A DNA stretch of 24,214 bases, taken from contig JALUMJ010000160.1 in assembly GCA_027040375.1 (NCBI GenBank), positions 1-24,214 of the forward strand, read 5' to 3'. This DNA comes from Campylobacteraceae bacterium. Lineage in GTDB: Bacteria > Campylobacterota > Campylobacteria > Campylobacterales > Sulfurospirillaceae. The translations under genes were made by a program, and so were the position numbers. Of this stretch, positions 16,808 through 24,214 are shown in pieces. A model generated the notes under the pieces. It made no database searches, had not been told where the DNA came from, and saw nothing but the letters and a program-made list of their open reading frames with translations. Within the stretch, counting starts at the first letter, position 1, and each line of letters begins with the position of its first letter.

Positions 16808-18594
16808 AAATTAAGATGGCTCTTGGCCTATTTTTATTGGTGTGGATAACCCTATTAGCGAGAGTTTACTATATAAGTATAAAATCAAATACTTATTACG
16901 AAGAATTGGCCAAACAAAATGCAATTAGAAATGAAGAGTTAGCACCTCTTAGAGGCTCTATTTTGGATATCAACGGGAAACCACTTTCGGTAAATAAAAT
17001 TGGTTTTTCAATCGGCATAATTCCGGGTCTAAGTTCTTCTAAAAAAGTTAAAAAACTAGATGTAGAATTGAATTTTCTTACTTCCATACTTCCTAAATTT
17101 GAATTTCTAAAATTGAAAAAAATATATTTAAAAAAAGATTCTCCTTATTCACATAAATTTGTAAAAGTCATAGACTTTATATCATATGATGATATTATAA
17201 AAAACTTTGCAAATATATCATTACATAAAAATTTACAGATAAAAATCTCCTCTAAAAGATATTATCCTTATGGTGATTTGGCTTCACATGTAATTGGCTA
17301 TGTTGGAAAATCAAATTTACAAGAAATGGAAAGAGATTCGATATCAAAACTAACAGAATATACTGGTAAAACAGGCATAGAAAGATATTACAATAAAGTT
17401 TTAGAGGGCAATGAAGGTAAAAAAAGAACAAAAGTTACAGCTTTCAATAAAGAATTGTCTGTCATTAACAAGAAACTTCCAGCTAGTGAAAATATCAATC
17501 TTACACTTGATGTAAGGATGCAAAAATACATATCCAAACTTTTTAAAGGAAAGAGTGGTGCGATTGTTGTTATGAATGCCACAAATGGTAAAATTTTAGC
17601 AGCGGGAAGTTTCCCCGAGTACGATTTAAATAATTTTGTATCAGGAATAACAGAAGTTGAATGGAAGAAAATTTCAACTAATTTTAATCACCCTTTTACA
17701 AATAAATTAATAAGTGGTTTGTATCCACCAGGTTCCATCGTGAAACCAGGAGTTGGCTATGCACTTTTAAAATCAGGATTAATCACTCCTCGTACAAAAT
17801 TTTTTGATTCAGGAGAGATAGAACTTGGCAAGAGAAAATTTAGATGTTGGAAAAAAAGGGGGCATGGCGTTGTAAATCTTAACAAAGCTATAAGAGAAAG
17901 TTGTGATGTATATTTTTATGATGCAAGTATGAAAGTTGGAATCGATAGAATTTCACCTGTATTACATACTTTAGGTTTTGGACAAAAGACAGGTATTGAT
18001 TTGCCAAATGAATTTGTAGGAACATTGCCAAGTCGCCAATGGAAAAGAAGAAAATATAATCTTCCTTGGTACCAAGGTGAAACGCTAATTACTTCGATAG
18101 GCCAAGGCTTTTTTCTTGTGACCCCAATGCAGATTGCAAGATATACTGCCCTTTTGGCTACAGGATATGGTGTAACACCACACTTTATAGATGGAGTAGG
18201 AAAACTAAAAGTAAAGTATGGTAAACAAAGAAATATATTTAATAAAAAAGATAAAAAATATTTGAAAGTCATACGAAGGGCTATGTACGAGGTTGTACAT
18301 GTGGCGCACGGAACTGCTAAAAATTATATACATACAAAAGTTTCACTGGCTGCCAAAACGGGTACTGCCCAAGTAGTTGGTATTCCTCAAAGTGAGAAAA
18401 AGAGAATGAAAGAGTATGAGCTAAAGTATTTCAAGAGGTCTCACGCTTGGCTCACCACATATGGCCCATATAAGAAACCAAAATATGTAGTTACAGCCTT
18501 AGTAGAACATGGTGGCCACGGTGGATCAGCCGCAGGGAAGATTATCTCTAAAATATATGATAAATTAGTAGAGTTAGGTTACATTATAGAATGA
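16804..18594 (+). CDS. mrdA: penicillin-binding protein 2 (rod-complex D,D-transpeptidase)
   Basis: This 596-residue class B penicillin-binding protein has a single N-terminal membrane anchor (about 4-22), a pedestal domain starting near EELAPLRGSILD, and a C-terminal transpeptidase. The active-site motifs are SIVK (catalytic S311, K314) in YPPGSIVKPG, SCD (366-368) in the SxN/SxD position, and KTG (518-520) in AAKTGTAQVVG. The RGSILD and SCDVYFY sequences place it with PBP2 rather than FtsI. It crosslinks peptidoglycan during side-wall growth together with RodA; RodA is not in the window. An MreD-like gene overlaps its start. The Thr usual after the catalytic Ser in this family is Ile here. 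Its end overlaps the convergent exchanger gene by 16 bp. Confidence 0.94.
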   Translation: MKIKMALGLFLLVWITLLARVYYISIKSNTYYEELAKQNAIRNEELAPLRGSILDINGKPLSVNKIGFSIGIIPGLSSSKKVKKLDVELNFLTSILPKFEFLKLKKIYLKKDSPYSHKFVKVIDFISYDDIIKNFANISLHKNLQIKISSKRYYPYGDLASHVIGYVGKSNLQEMERDSISKLTEYTGKTGIERYYNKVLEGNEGKKRTKVTAFNKELSVINKKLPASENINLTLDVRMQKYISKLFKGKSGAIVVMNATNGKILAAGSFPEYDLNNFVSGITEVEWKKISTNFNHPFTNKLISGLYPPGSIVKPGVGYALLKSGLITPRTKFFDSGEIELGKRKFRCWKKRGHGVVNLNKAIRESCDVYFYDASMKVGIDRISPVLHTLGFGQKTGIDLPNEFVGTLPSRQWKRRKYNLPWYQGETLITSIGQGFFLVTPMQIARYTALLATGYGVTPHFIDGVGKLKVKYGKQRNIFNKKDKKYLKVIRRAMYEVVHVAHGTAKNYIHTKVSLAAKTGTAQVVGIPQSEKKRMKEYELKYFKRSHAWLTTYGPYKKPKYVVTALVEHGGHGGSAAGKIISKIYDKLVELGYIIE

Positions 18595-19505
18595 TTAATG
18601 AAAAGAATGATTATGCTAAGGAGTACTATTCCAGCTGGTTTTTTATAAAGTTTTGTAGCACATATATAAACCAAAATAACAGAAGACGCAAAGACGCATA
18701 AGACATCAAAACCATTTTTAAATAAATCTACATGTAATGGATTTACTAATGCAGAAGCACCAAGAACTACTGCAAAATTTGCTACATTACTTCCTATAAT
18801 ATTTCCAATCGCCATATCTACATTGTTGTTTTTTACAGCTATTATACTCACGATAAGTTCTGGTAAACTGGTGCCAAATGCAATAAGCAACAAGGAGATA
18901 ACCCATTCACTGACCCCAAAATTTATAGCGATTTGAGATGCACTTTGTATAGTGTATTGCGCACCAGCTATAACAAAGGTAAATCCTATGATTAAAAAAA
19001 ACGATGTTTTTATCCAGTTAAATTTTGCTTTTAATATTCCATCATCTAATTCAGATTCTAGACTTTTTCTGTCATCTTGCAAAAATACAATATATGCGAC
19101 CATGAGAAATAAAAATATCAAACCATCTACTCTGCTTATGCTGCCATCATAAGCCATTAATGTAAATAAAACAGGAGGGATGATTATCCAAACGCTATCA
19201 TTTTTAAAAATATCTCTGCTTGGAGTAATATCTTTTGCTAATAAAAATATAACACCTAAAACTAGAGAAATATTAAAAGTGACGCTGCCAAGAACATTTG
19301 CTACAGCCATGTCTGATTTTCCATGATAACTAGCTGTTATAGATGCTGCCATTTCTGGCAAACTTGTTCCAAGTGCTATGATTGTTGCACCTATTATGAA
19401 AGCTGGTATTTCAAAATGCAAGGCTATTTTCTCTGATTCAACTACTATAAAATTGGCACCATATATCAATGCACTCATTGAAATTAAAAAAATTATATAT
19501 TCCAT
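18579..19505 (-). CDS. Na+/Ca2+ exchanger family membrane protein (YrbG/CaCA type)
   Basis: This 308-residue inner-membrane antiporter has about ten helices arranged as two inverted repeats. Each repeat carries the alpha motif: GATIIALGTSLPEMAASI with GSVTFNISLVLG in the first, and LIAFGTSLPELIVSI with GNIIGSNVANFAVVLG in the second. The two Glu in TSLPE are the expected cation ligands. It likely exports Ca2+ or another divalent cation in exchange for Na+ or H+; the exact ion cannot be told from sequence. It is the last gene of the minus-strand run, with its start sharing one base with the ybeY stop (TAATG). Its end overlaps the PBP2 gene. Confidence 0.9.
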   Translation of the reverse strand: MEYIIFLISMSALIYGANFIVVESEKIALHFEIPAFIIGATIIALGTSLPEMAASITASYHGKSDMAVANVLGSVTFNISLVLGVIFLLAKDITPSRDIFKNDSVWIIIPPVLFTLMAYDGSISRVDGLIFLFLMVAYIVFLQDDRKSLESELDDGILKAKFNWIKTSFFLIIGFTFVIAGAQYTIQSASQIAINFGVSEWVISLLLIAFGTSLPELIVSIIAVKNNNVDMAIGNIIGSNVANFAVVLGASALVNPLHVDLFKNGFDVLCVFASSVILVYICATKLYKKPAGIVLLSIIILFINHSIM

Positions 19506-19921
19506 TAATCACTCCTTACTATTAAACTAAGAGGTAGATTAAATCTATTTATCAGCTCTTCTTCTTTTTTTCTCATCTCTCCGTTATCTATCTCATGGTC
19601 AAATCCTAGCAAATGCAACGCTCCGTGTATAAACAACAAAGATATTTCATCGTTGATATTATGTCCAATTTCTCCAGAAACCTCTGCAGCTTTTTCATAA
19701 TTTATAACAATACTTCCAAGAGGAGTATGTCCGCAATCTTGAAGTGGAAAGCTTAGGACATCTGTACTCTTATCTATATTTCTTTGATTTAGATTGATGA
19801 TTTTCATATCATTATCATTTACGATAAGTAACTCAACATCTTTTTTGCTAAGCGTTTGCATGATTTTTTCTAATTTTTTATAGTCAATCGGATAACTGTT
19901 TTCATTTTCAAGATATAACAT
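19505..19921 (-). CDS. ybeY: endoribonuclease YbeY (rRNA maturation factor)
   Basis: This 138-residue UPF0054/YbeY zinc endoribonuclease acts in 16S rRNA 3' processing and ribosome quality control. The metal signature HGALHLLGFDH has the three His in H-x3-H-x5-H spacing. It is preceded by STDVLSFP and by LGSIVI, both typical of the family. The length is slightly short but complete. ATG at 19921, giving TGATG with the preceding stop, is preferred; a TTG one codon upstream would give a TTGA overlap. No ribosome site is visible, which suggests translational coupling. It shares one base with the exchanger start downstream. Confidence 0.93.
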   Translation of the reverse strand: MLYLENENSYPIDYKKLEKIMQTLSKKDVELLIVNDNDMKIINLNQRNIDKSTDVLSFPLQDCGHTPLGSIVINYEKAAEVSGEIGHNINDEISLLFIHGALHLLGFDHEIDNGEMRKKEEELINRFNLPLSLIVRSD

Positions 19922-20913
19922 CAAAAAAGGCTCATTTGCTTTGATGAAGTTTTTAGAATTAAATCTTTGAAAAATACTCTTTCACCAAGAATCAATGCAT
20001 ATTTAAAATTATTTTTCAATATATTTAATAATTCATCTTTATTGCTAAAAATGGAGATATTTTTAATATTTATATATTTAATATATCTCTTTGGTATGCA
20101 AACTAACAGTTCATTCGAAAATTTTTCAAGATAATTAACTTCTTGGCTTATTAAATTTATATCTTTTTCAAAAATGATAACTTTTGAGCTTTGTCCAAAT
20201 TCTTTTTTATTTAAATTAAAATCAACAAAACTTGAAGAAAAATGATCTTTCAATGTAAGATTGTTAAGATTGTAATCAATTTTATTTTCTTTTAAATATT
20301 CGATAACAGAACAAAGATTTTTTATAAATATATTTGGAATTTTAATGTTATTGTAAAAATCTTTATCACTAGAAAAAGATGAAAAAAAAGGGCTGTAAGA
20401 TTTTAAAATATCAATATTAAAGCATTCTTTGAGTGCAGAACAGGTAGAATCGATACTATAAGCTAGCCTTTCATCACTGCAAATAAACTTATTGTTTTCC
20501 CCAGATTGCCTAATAGCCACTAAACTTTGATAAACATTTGATGTTAAGCTAGTAAATTCTTTGTGTTTCACGATGCTTTGCAATATCTCTTTTTGGATAT
20601 CATCTATATATATAATTTTGCCATTTTTTTTATTAAATTCATACCTAGAAAGTTTCACGCAAGCTAATCTTAGAGAGTCAACTTCTATCCAAGCAATTTC
20701 ATTATCCATAATTTGTGAGATATTTTCAGAAATAATCGCAAAAGCACCATTTTCTAATGCTACTATTTGATTTTCAAATGAGTTTTTTATATCTAAAAAT
20801 AGGTCTCCTCTTTTTACTTTAAGAGGATCAATTTTTATGGATTCTATTTCTTGGACAGATGGAATATTTTGAAGCATTCCATCTGTTATTTGTAGAAGAT
20901 TCTCAATTCTCAT
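19921..20913 (-). CDS. Mur-ligase-like protein without ATP-binding loop (MurF-related pseudoenzyme)
   Basis: This 330-residue protein has an N-terminal region that resembles the UDP-MurNAc-binding domain of MurE/MurF: SIKIDPLKVKRGDLFLDI followed by ALENGAFAIISE is the usual DSR-x-V-x-G-D-LF...A-GA-AII pattern. In true ligases a GxNGKT P-loop follows this domain. Here the matching place (about residues 98-112) reads GKIIYIDDIQKEILQ and has no Gly-Lys-Thr. The remaining ~220 residues are Lys/Asn/Phe-rich and weakly conserved-looking. The end, YALILGERVFFKDLIL, recalls a MurF C-terminal strand-helix. The last five residues are QMSLF, a sliding-clamp-type motif. I recall a C. jejuni counterpart (Cj0837c) of unknown function next to metG. 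ATGA overlap with metG. A ligase activity is unlikely. Confidence 0.7.
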   Translation of the reverse strand: MRIENLLQITDGMLQNIPSVQEIESIKIDPLKVKRGDLFLDIKNSFENQIVALENGAFAIISENISQIMDNEIAWIEVDSLRLACVKLSRYEFNKKNGKIIYIDDIQKEILQSIVKHKEFTSLTSNVYQSLVAIRQSGENNKFICSDERLAYSIDSTCSALKECFNIDILKSYSPFFSSFSSDKDFYNNIKIPNIFIKNLCSVIEYLKENKIDYNLNNLTLKDHFSSSFVDFNLNKKEFGQSSKVIIFEKDINLISQEVNYLEKFSNELLVCIPKRYIKYINIKNISIFSNKDELLNILKNNFKYALILGERVFFKDLILKTSSKQMSLF

Positions 20914-22844
20914 CCAACAGATGAACCACTTGTTTTGTTAGTTTCTGGCCTCATTAGAGCTAAACCATCAGAATCTTTTGCAGCAAGTAGCATTCCTTCA
21001 CTCACCAAGCCCATAATTTTTGCGGGCTTTAGGTTAGCTACTACACAAATTTGCGTATTTATAAGATCTTCAGGTTTGTAATATTCTTTTATGCCTGCTA
21101 CTATTTGCCTAGGTTTTTCTTCTCCTAAATCAACTTGTAATTTTAAAAGTTTTTTGCTTTTAGGAACTTCAACGGCTTCTATAATCGTTCCAATTTTTAA
21201 TTTTGTTTGAAAAAATTGATCAATAGTGATAAGTGAATCTTTTTCATCTTCTACTTCTTTGTTTTCTTCTTTTTTAGGTGTGCTTTGAATACTTGGCTCT
21301 GGTGTTATTAAAAGTTCAGCCTCAATTTTTGGAAAAAGAGGTGGCACTTTTTCTATCACAAAATCATTTAATAAATTTCCATTTTCAAGTAAAAAAGTGT
21401 AATTTTCATGTGAGATTTTAAAACCTAGAGCTTTTGCAATCTTATTTGTAGTTTTTGGCATTACAGGATGAAGCAAAATAGATACTTTTGCTAGGATATT
21501 TGCTACAACTGCTACAGTAGCGAGCGCAAAATCACTGTTTCCCTCTTTCATCTTAGCCCATGGCTCATACAGTGTTATTGTTTGATTTGCAATTGTTAAA
21601 GCCTTCCAAAGTTCTTCTAAAAATCTATTGGTTTGTAAATCGTTTAGATTTTTTTCTGCTATTTTTAGATGTTCCGCAACAGCATCTAACTCTTTTTTAT
21701 GGAATTTTTCTACATTTTTAGAAGTTATATTAAAATCACTATATTTACCACTCATTCCTATGATTCGATTAAGCAAGTTTCCAAGTTCATTGCTCAAATC
21801 TGAGTTTATTCTGTCTATCAAAGCTTTTTGTGAAAAGTCTCCATCTTGACCAAATGGCACTTCTCTTAATAAAAAATATCTAAAATTTTCAAGTCCATAA
21901 GCATCGGCTACCTCTTTAGGATTTACAACATTACCTTTTGACTTGCTCATCTTTTCACCATTTCTTGTCCACCATCCGTGAGCTGCTACATGTTTTGGCA
22001 TTGGAAGTCCTAAACTCATCAAAAATGCAGGCCAATAGATAGCATGGAAACGAAGTATATCTTTTCCCACAAGCTGAACGGTTGAGGGCCAAAATTTCAT
22101 GTTTTTGTCATTAGTTCCATATCCAAGAGCAGTTATGTAGTTAAGAAGTGCGTCAAGCCAAACATACATAACATGTTTTGGGTCGTTCATCTCAGCTGGG
22201 AGTTTAACACCCCAGTCAAAACTTGTTCTTGTGATTGACAAATCCCTTAACCCCTGTTTTACAAAGCTTATGACTTCGTTTTTTTTGCCTTTTGGAAGCA
22301 CACAAGTTTCATCTTCTTCGTACCATTTTAAAAGTTTTTCTTGATAATTTGAGAGTTTAAAAAAGTAACTATCTTCTTTTACTATTCTGGTTTCTTTTCC
22401 GCAATCTGGACAGAGATTTTCGTCTATTAGCTGAGTGTCAGTAAAAAAAGTTTCACAACTTACGCAGTAGTGACCCTCGTATTGACCTTTGTAAATGTCT
22501 CCACTATCAAACATGGTTTTAAAAGCTTTTTGCACACCCAGTTTATGGTCTTTGTCTGTTGTTCTTATAAATTTATCATAGCTTATGTCAAATTCATCCC
22601 AAAGTTCTTTAAATTTTCCACTTATTTCATCAGCATAATCTTGTGGCGTTCTATTTCTCATCTTTGCCGCTTCTTCAATCTTTTGACCATGTTCATCAGT
22701 ACCAGTTAAGAAAAAAGTTTCATATCCTTTTAACCTATAGTATCTAGCCATAGTGTCGGCTATGATCGTAGTATATGCATGACCAATGTGTGGTATATCA
22801 TTCACATAATATATGGGTGTTGTAACAAATGCTTTTTTTGACAT
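20910..22844 (-). CDS. metG: methionyl-tRNA synthetase
   Basis: This 644-residue class I aminoacyl-tRNA synthetase charges tRNA-Met. The HIGH motif is at 19-22 (DIPHIGHAY) and KMSKS at 298-302. A single zinc knuckle has Cys pairs C127/C130 and C145/C148. The last ~105 residues (from about TIDQFFQTKLKIG) form the Trbp111-like tRNA-binding/dimerisation domain found in many bacterial MetG proteins. A Lys/Glu-rich linker joins it to the catalytic core. The start is ATG 22844 because the protein there begins MSKKAFVTTPIYYV and is preceded by a good AAAGGAAAG ribosome site. An in-frame ATG 22 codons upstream (22910) lies inside the preceding small gene. The stop overlaps the next gene by 4 bp. Confidence 0.97.
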   Translation of the reverse strand: MSKKAFVTTPIYYVNDIPHIGHAYTTIIADTMARYYRLKGYETFFLTGTDEHGQKIEEAAKMRNRTPQDYADEISGKFKELWDEFDISYDKFIRTTDKDHKLGVQKAFKTMFDSGDIYKGQYEGHYCVSCETFFTDTQLIDENLCPDCGKETRIVKEDSYFFKLSNYQEKLLKWYEEDETCVLPKGKKNEVISFVKQGLRDLSITRTSFDWGVKLPAEMNDPKHVMYVWLDALLNYITALGYGTNDKNMKFWPSTVQLVGKDILRFHAIYWPAFLMSLGLPMPKHVAAHGWWTRNGEKMSKSKGNVVNPKEVADAYGLENFRYFLLREVPFGQDGDFSQKALIDRINSDLSNELGNLLNRIIGMSGKYSDFNITSKNVEKFHKKELDAVAEHLKIAEKNLNDLQTNRFLEELWKALTIANQTITLYEPWAKMKEGNSDFALATVAVVANILAKVSILLHPVMPKTTNKIAKALGFKISHENYTFLLENGNLLNDFVIEKVPPLFPKIEAELLITPEPSIQSTPKKEENKEVEDEKDSLITIDQFFQTKLKIGTIIEAVEVPKSKKLLKLQVDLGEEKPRQIVAGIKEYYKPEDLINTQICVVANLKPAKIMGLVSEGMLLAAKDSDGLALMRPETNKTSGSSVG

Positions 22845-22848
22845 ATTT

Positions 22849-22860
22849 TTCTTTCCTTTA
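22849..22860 (-). promoter_or_regulatory. ribosome site of metG overlapping an upstream stop codon
   Basis: On the minus strand TAAAGGAAAG includes the TAA stop of the 65-aa gene (22858-22860). It places AAGGA about 8 bp before the metG ATG. It decides the metG start and implies that translation of the two is coupled. Confidence 0.6.
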
Positions 22861-23055
22861 AAATTCAAATCCGCCGCTTTGTCCTTTGGACATACTGCTA
22901 TATACGGCATTTACATAATTTTTTCTGATTTCACAATCAAATAGTTTTTCACAATCAAAACAGCTTTTAAGCTGTAGATTATTTTGACAATCTTTTAAAT
23001 TTTTAGTAACCTTCACTAACAACTCTTTGTATTTATCGTTTTGTTTGCTACTCAT
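22858..23055 (-). CDS. conserved small Cys-motif protein (Cj0839c-like)
   Basis: This 65-residue protein begins with a helical Lys-rich half. A cluster of four Cys follows (C23, C32, C35, C41; spacing x8, x2, x5), set in [19 protein letters not shown]. The tail ends [12 protein letters not shown]. The CxxC-x5-C cluster suggests zinc or another metal, and there is no signal peptide. It overlaps the end of fbp by 8 bp and its stop is built into the metG ribosome site, so it is under tight translational coupling and is a real gene rather than a spurious frame. I recall an equivalent between fbp and metS in C. jejuni. Its function is unknown. Confidence 0.8.
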   Translation of the reverse strand: MSSKQNDKYKELLVKVTKNLKDCQNNLQLKSCFDCEKLFDCEIRKNYVNAVYSSMSKGQSGGFEF

Positions 23056-23887
23056 GATATCTTAAAACTAGTTTTATCTCTTCATTTGAGCCAAAAAAAC
23101 AAGGCGTCGTGTCATGCGGATGAGAAGGAGTTAAATCTAACAATCTTTTAGTGCCATCGATCGCTCCACCACCTGCTTTTTCATACATGTAAGCAAAAGG
23201 AAACACTTCGAAAATCATCCTTAATTTACCTTTAGGACGGTCAGTAGTGCTTGGATATGAAAACAATCCACCACCTTTTAAAAGAATTTGATGTAAATCA
23301 GGCACCATTCCTCCAGAATATCTAAGCCTATATCCACTTGCGAAGATATCATCTATCATTTGTTTGTGTTTTTTAGACCAGCAACTCTGCGTGGAGCCTG
23401 GAGCATTAAGATTGCCTTTTTCGTTTAATTTTATATTTTTAATAAATACAAAATTTTCATCAGAATCAAGTTTATACATGCTAACATCTTCGTAAGCTAT
23501 AACTAACTCGGTCCTTGGACCATAGACAACATACACAGCAGCTTTTAAATTTTTTCCAGCATAGCCATCTTCGTATATACCAAATATAGAGCCAACACTC
23601 AAATCAACATCAAGTAAGCTAGAGCCATCAAGCGGATCATATCCTACAAGATATTTGCCAGTATCATTTATAAAAGTTTTATCCTCTTTTTCTTCACTTA
23701 TGATTTCTCGAACGCTATCAATCTTTTTAAATTCATCTTCTATGACTAAATCACTTTTTATATCAACTTTTAGCTGTGTATCGCCAGTAGAGTTTATATT
23801 TTGCGAGTAACCCGTATCTTCATTTTCTATTAGCCATTTTATTCTTATGGCGGATTTTTTGATAGCTTCAAATATATCTTGCATCAT
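23048..23887 (-). CDS. fbp: class I fructose-1,6-bisphosphatase
   Basis: This cytoplasmic gluconeogenic enzyme of about 279 residues hydrolyses fructose-1,6-bisphosphate to fructose-6-phosphate. Class I motifs are visible: the metal site [18 protein letters not shown], the substrate loop [14 protein letters not shown], and [17 protein letters not shown]. It is shorter than the roughly 330 residues of the E. coli enzyme, mainly at the N-terminus. ATG 23887 gives an ATGA overlap with the mobB stop; ATG 23884 one codon later is nearly equal, and an AAGG lies just upstream. An in-frame ATG at 23917 sits inside mobB and is less likely. Campylobacter generally lack phosphofructokinase, so FBPase marks a gluconeogenic life style. 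Confidence 0.95.
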   Translation of the reverse strand: MMQDIFEAIKKSAIRIKWLIENEDTGYSQNINSTGDTQLKVDIKSDLVIEDEFKKIDSVREIISEEKEDKTFINDTGKYLVGYDPLDGSSLLDVDLSVGSIFGIYEDGYAGKNLKAAVYVVYGPRTELVIAYEDVSMYKLDSDENFVFIKNIKLNEKGNLNAPGSTQSCWSKKHKQMIDDIFASGYRLRYSGGMVPDLHQILLKGGGLFSYPSTTDRPKGKLRMIFEVFPFAYMYEKAGGGAIDGTKRLLDLTPSHPHDTTPCFFGSNEEIKLVLRYHE

Positions 23888-24214
23888 CTTACCTTTTTTG
23901 CATTTTTTAAAACCCATTCTATGATGGCATCTGTATCGTTTAAATCCAAAATTTCAATATTTTTTGGTATATTATATTTTTTTATATCAATGCTATCATC
24001 TATAGCAATTGCATTTGAACAGTCAAAATAACTCTCATCTATCTCATTTCTAAAAATTGAAAGTCTTGGCAGTGGTAGTGTTTTCAGCCCTTCTACTAAA
24101 AGAAAGTCAAATTCACCAAAAACTCTTATAATTTCATCTAAATCTTTTCTTTTTTGCGAGAAAAAAGTGGTTCTTGTGGGACTTGCTACTAAAACTTCAG
24201 CACCAGTTTGAGCA
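23884..24214 (-). CDS. mobB: molybdopterin-guanine dinucleotide biosynthesis protein MobB, 5' end cut by window edge
   Basis: The frame is open from the right edge and encodes the last 109 residues of a small P-loop GTPase-like protein. The visible part starts [12 protein letters not shown] and contains the MobB-typical switch/Walker-B region [10 protein letters not shown], followed by [10 protein letters not shown]. The N-terminal P-loop lies outside the window. MobB assists MobA in attaching GMP to molybdopterin to form the cofactor of formate dehydrogenase, nitrate reductase and other molybdo-enzymes. The stop (TGA 23884-23886) overlaps the fbp start. Placement beside fbp matches what I recall of C. 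jejuni, which supports the call. Confidence 0.85.
   Translation of the reverse strand, partial: AQTGAEVLVASPTRTTFFSQKRKDLDEIIRVFGEFDFLLVEGLKTLPLPRLSIFRNEIDESYFDCSNAIAIDDSIDIKKYNIPKNIEILDLNDTDAIIEWVLKNAKKVR

Noticed and set aside
22845..22910. Upstream in-frame ATG that would extend metG by 22 residues
   Set aside because: The extension lies inside the small Cys-protein gene, has no homology to MetG N-termini, and the ATG at 22844 has a good ribosome site and gives the usual MetG start.
23888..23917. Upstream in-frame ATG that would extend fbp by 10 residues
   Set aside because: The extension would sit within mobB. The ATGA overlap at 23887 and the nearby AAGG fit the coupling pattern of this operon better.
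1..24214. CRISPR array, tRNA/rRNA genes, insertion sequences, prophage or defence genes
   Set aside because: I looked for regular repeats, cloverleaf/CCA-like or rRNA-like sequence, transposase or integrase motifs and attachment-like repeats and saw none. The window is nearly all core coding sequence.

Overview
The window looks like a core chromosomal segment from a Campylobacter-type member of the Campylobacterota. The DNA is AT-rich and densely packed, with the largest gene-free gap under 80 bp. It encodes a bacterial N-oligosaccharyltransferase (PglB) with a WWDYG motif and a PglF-type dehydratase. It also has the gene run nadK-recN-(REC-REC-GGDEF)-tatD-lytic transglycosylase-rlpA-kdsC-lptC-lptA-engB-membrane protein-PBP2, which I recall as the Cj0641-Cj0652 block of C. 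jejuni. The minus-strand group mobB-fbp-small Cys protein-metG-Mur-like protein matches what I recall as Cj0841c-Cj0837c. These blocks, purL and the pgl genes are not contiguous in C. jejuni, so a different Campylobacter species (perhaps of the C. fetus type) is more likely. That species-level call is inference.

Layout, plus strand. (1) 2-622: the 3' part of a lipoprotein gene. (2) 700-2904: purL. (3) 2944-6821: pglB and pglF, overlapping by 4 bp. (4) 6842-18594: a long run of mostly overlapping genes for NAD phosphorylation, DNA repair, a diguanylate-cyclase-type response regulator, a TatD nuclease, murein remodelling (lytic transglycosylase and RlpA), histidine synthesis (hisB), KDO/LPS supply and transport (kdsC, lptC, lptA), ribosome assembly (engB), arginine synthesis (short N-acetylglutamate synthase) and cell-wall elongation (MreD-like protein and PBP2). 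(5) 18579-24214, minus strand: an operon reading mobB, fbp, a 65-aa Cys protein, metG, a Mur-ligase-like protein, ybeY and a Na+/Ca2+ exchanger. It converges on PBP2 with a 16-bp overlap of the two coding ends.

The common theme is the cell envelope: glycoprotein glycosylation, LPS export, peptidoglycan synthesis and cleavage. Housekeeping genes are translationally coupled among these. I see no tRNA, rRNA, CRISPR array, insertion sequence, prophage gene or poly-G phase-variable tract.

Three items stand out. One is a Mur-ligase-like protein that has lost its ATP-binding loop and ends in a sliding-clamp-like motif (QMSLF). Another is strong over-representation of the palindrome TACATGTA across the window in all three reading phases. 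The third is an extended -10 promoter placed so that nadK mRNA could be leaderless. None of this amounts to a clear new defence or mobile system; most of the window is ordinary core genome.
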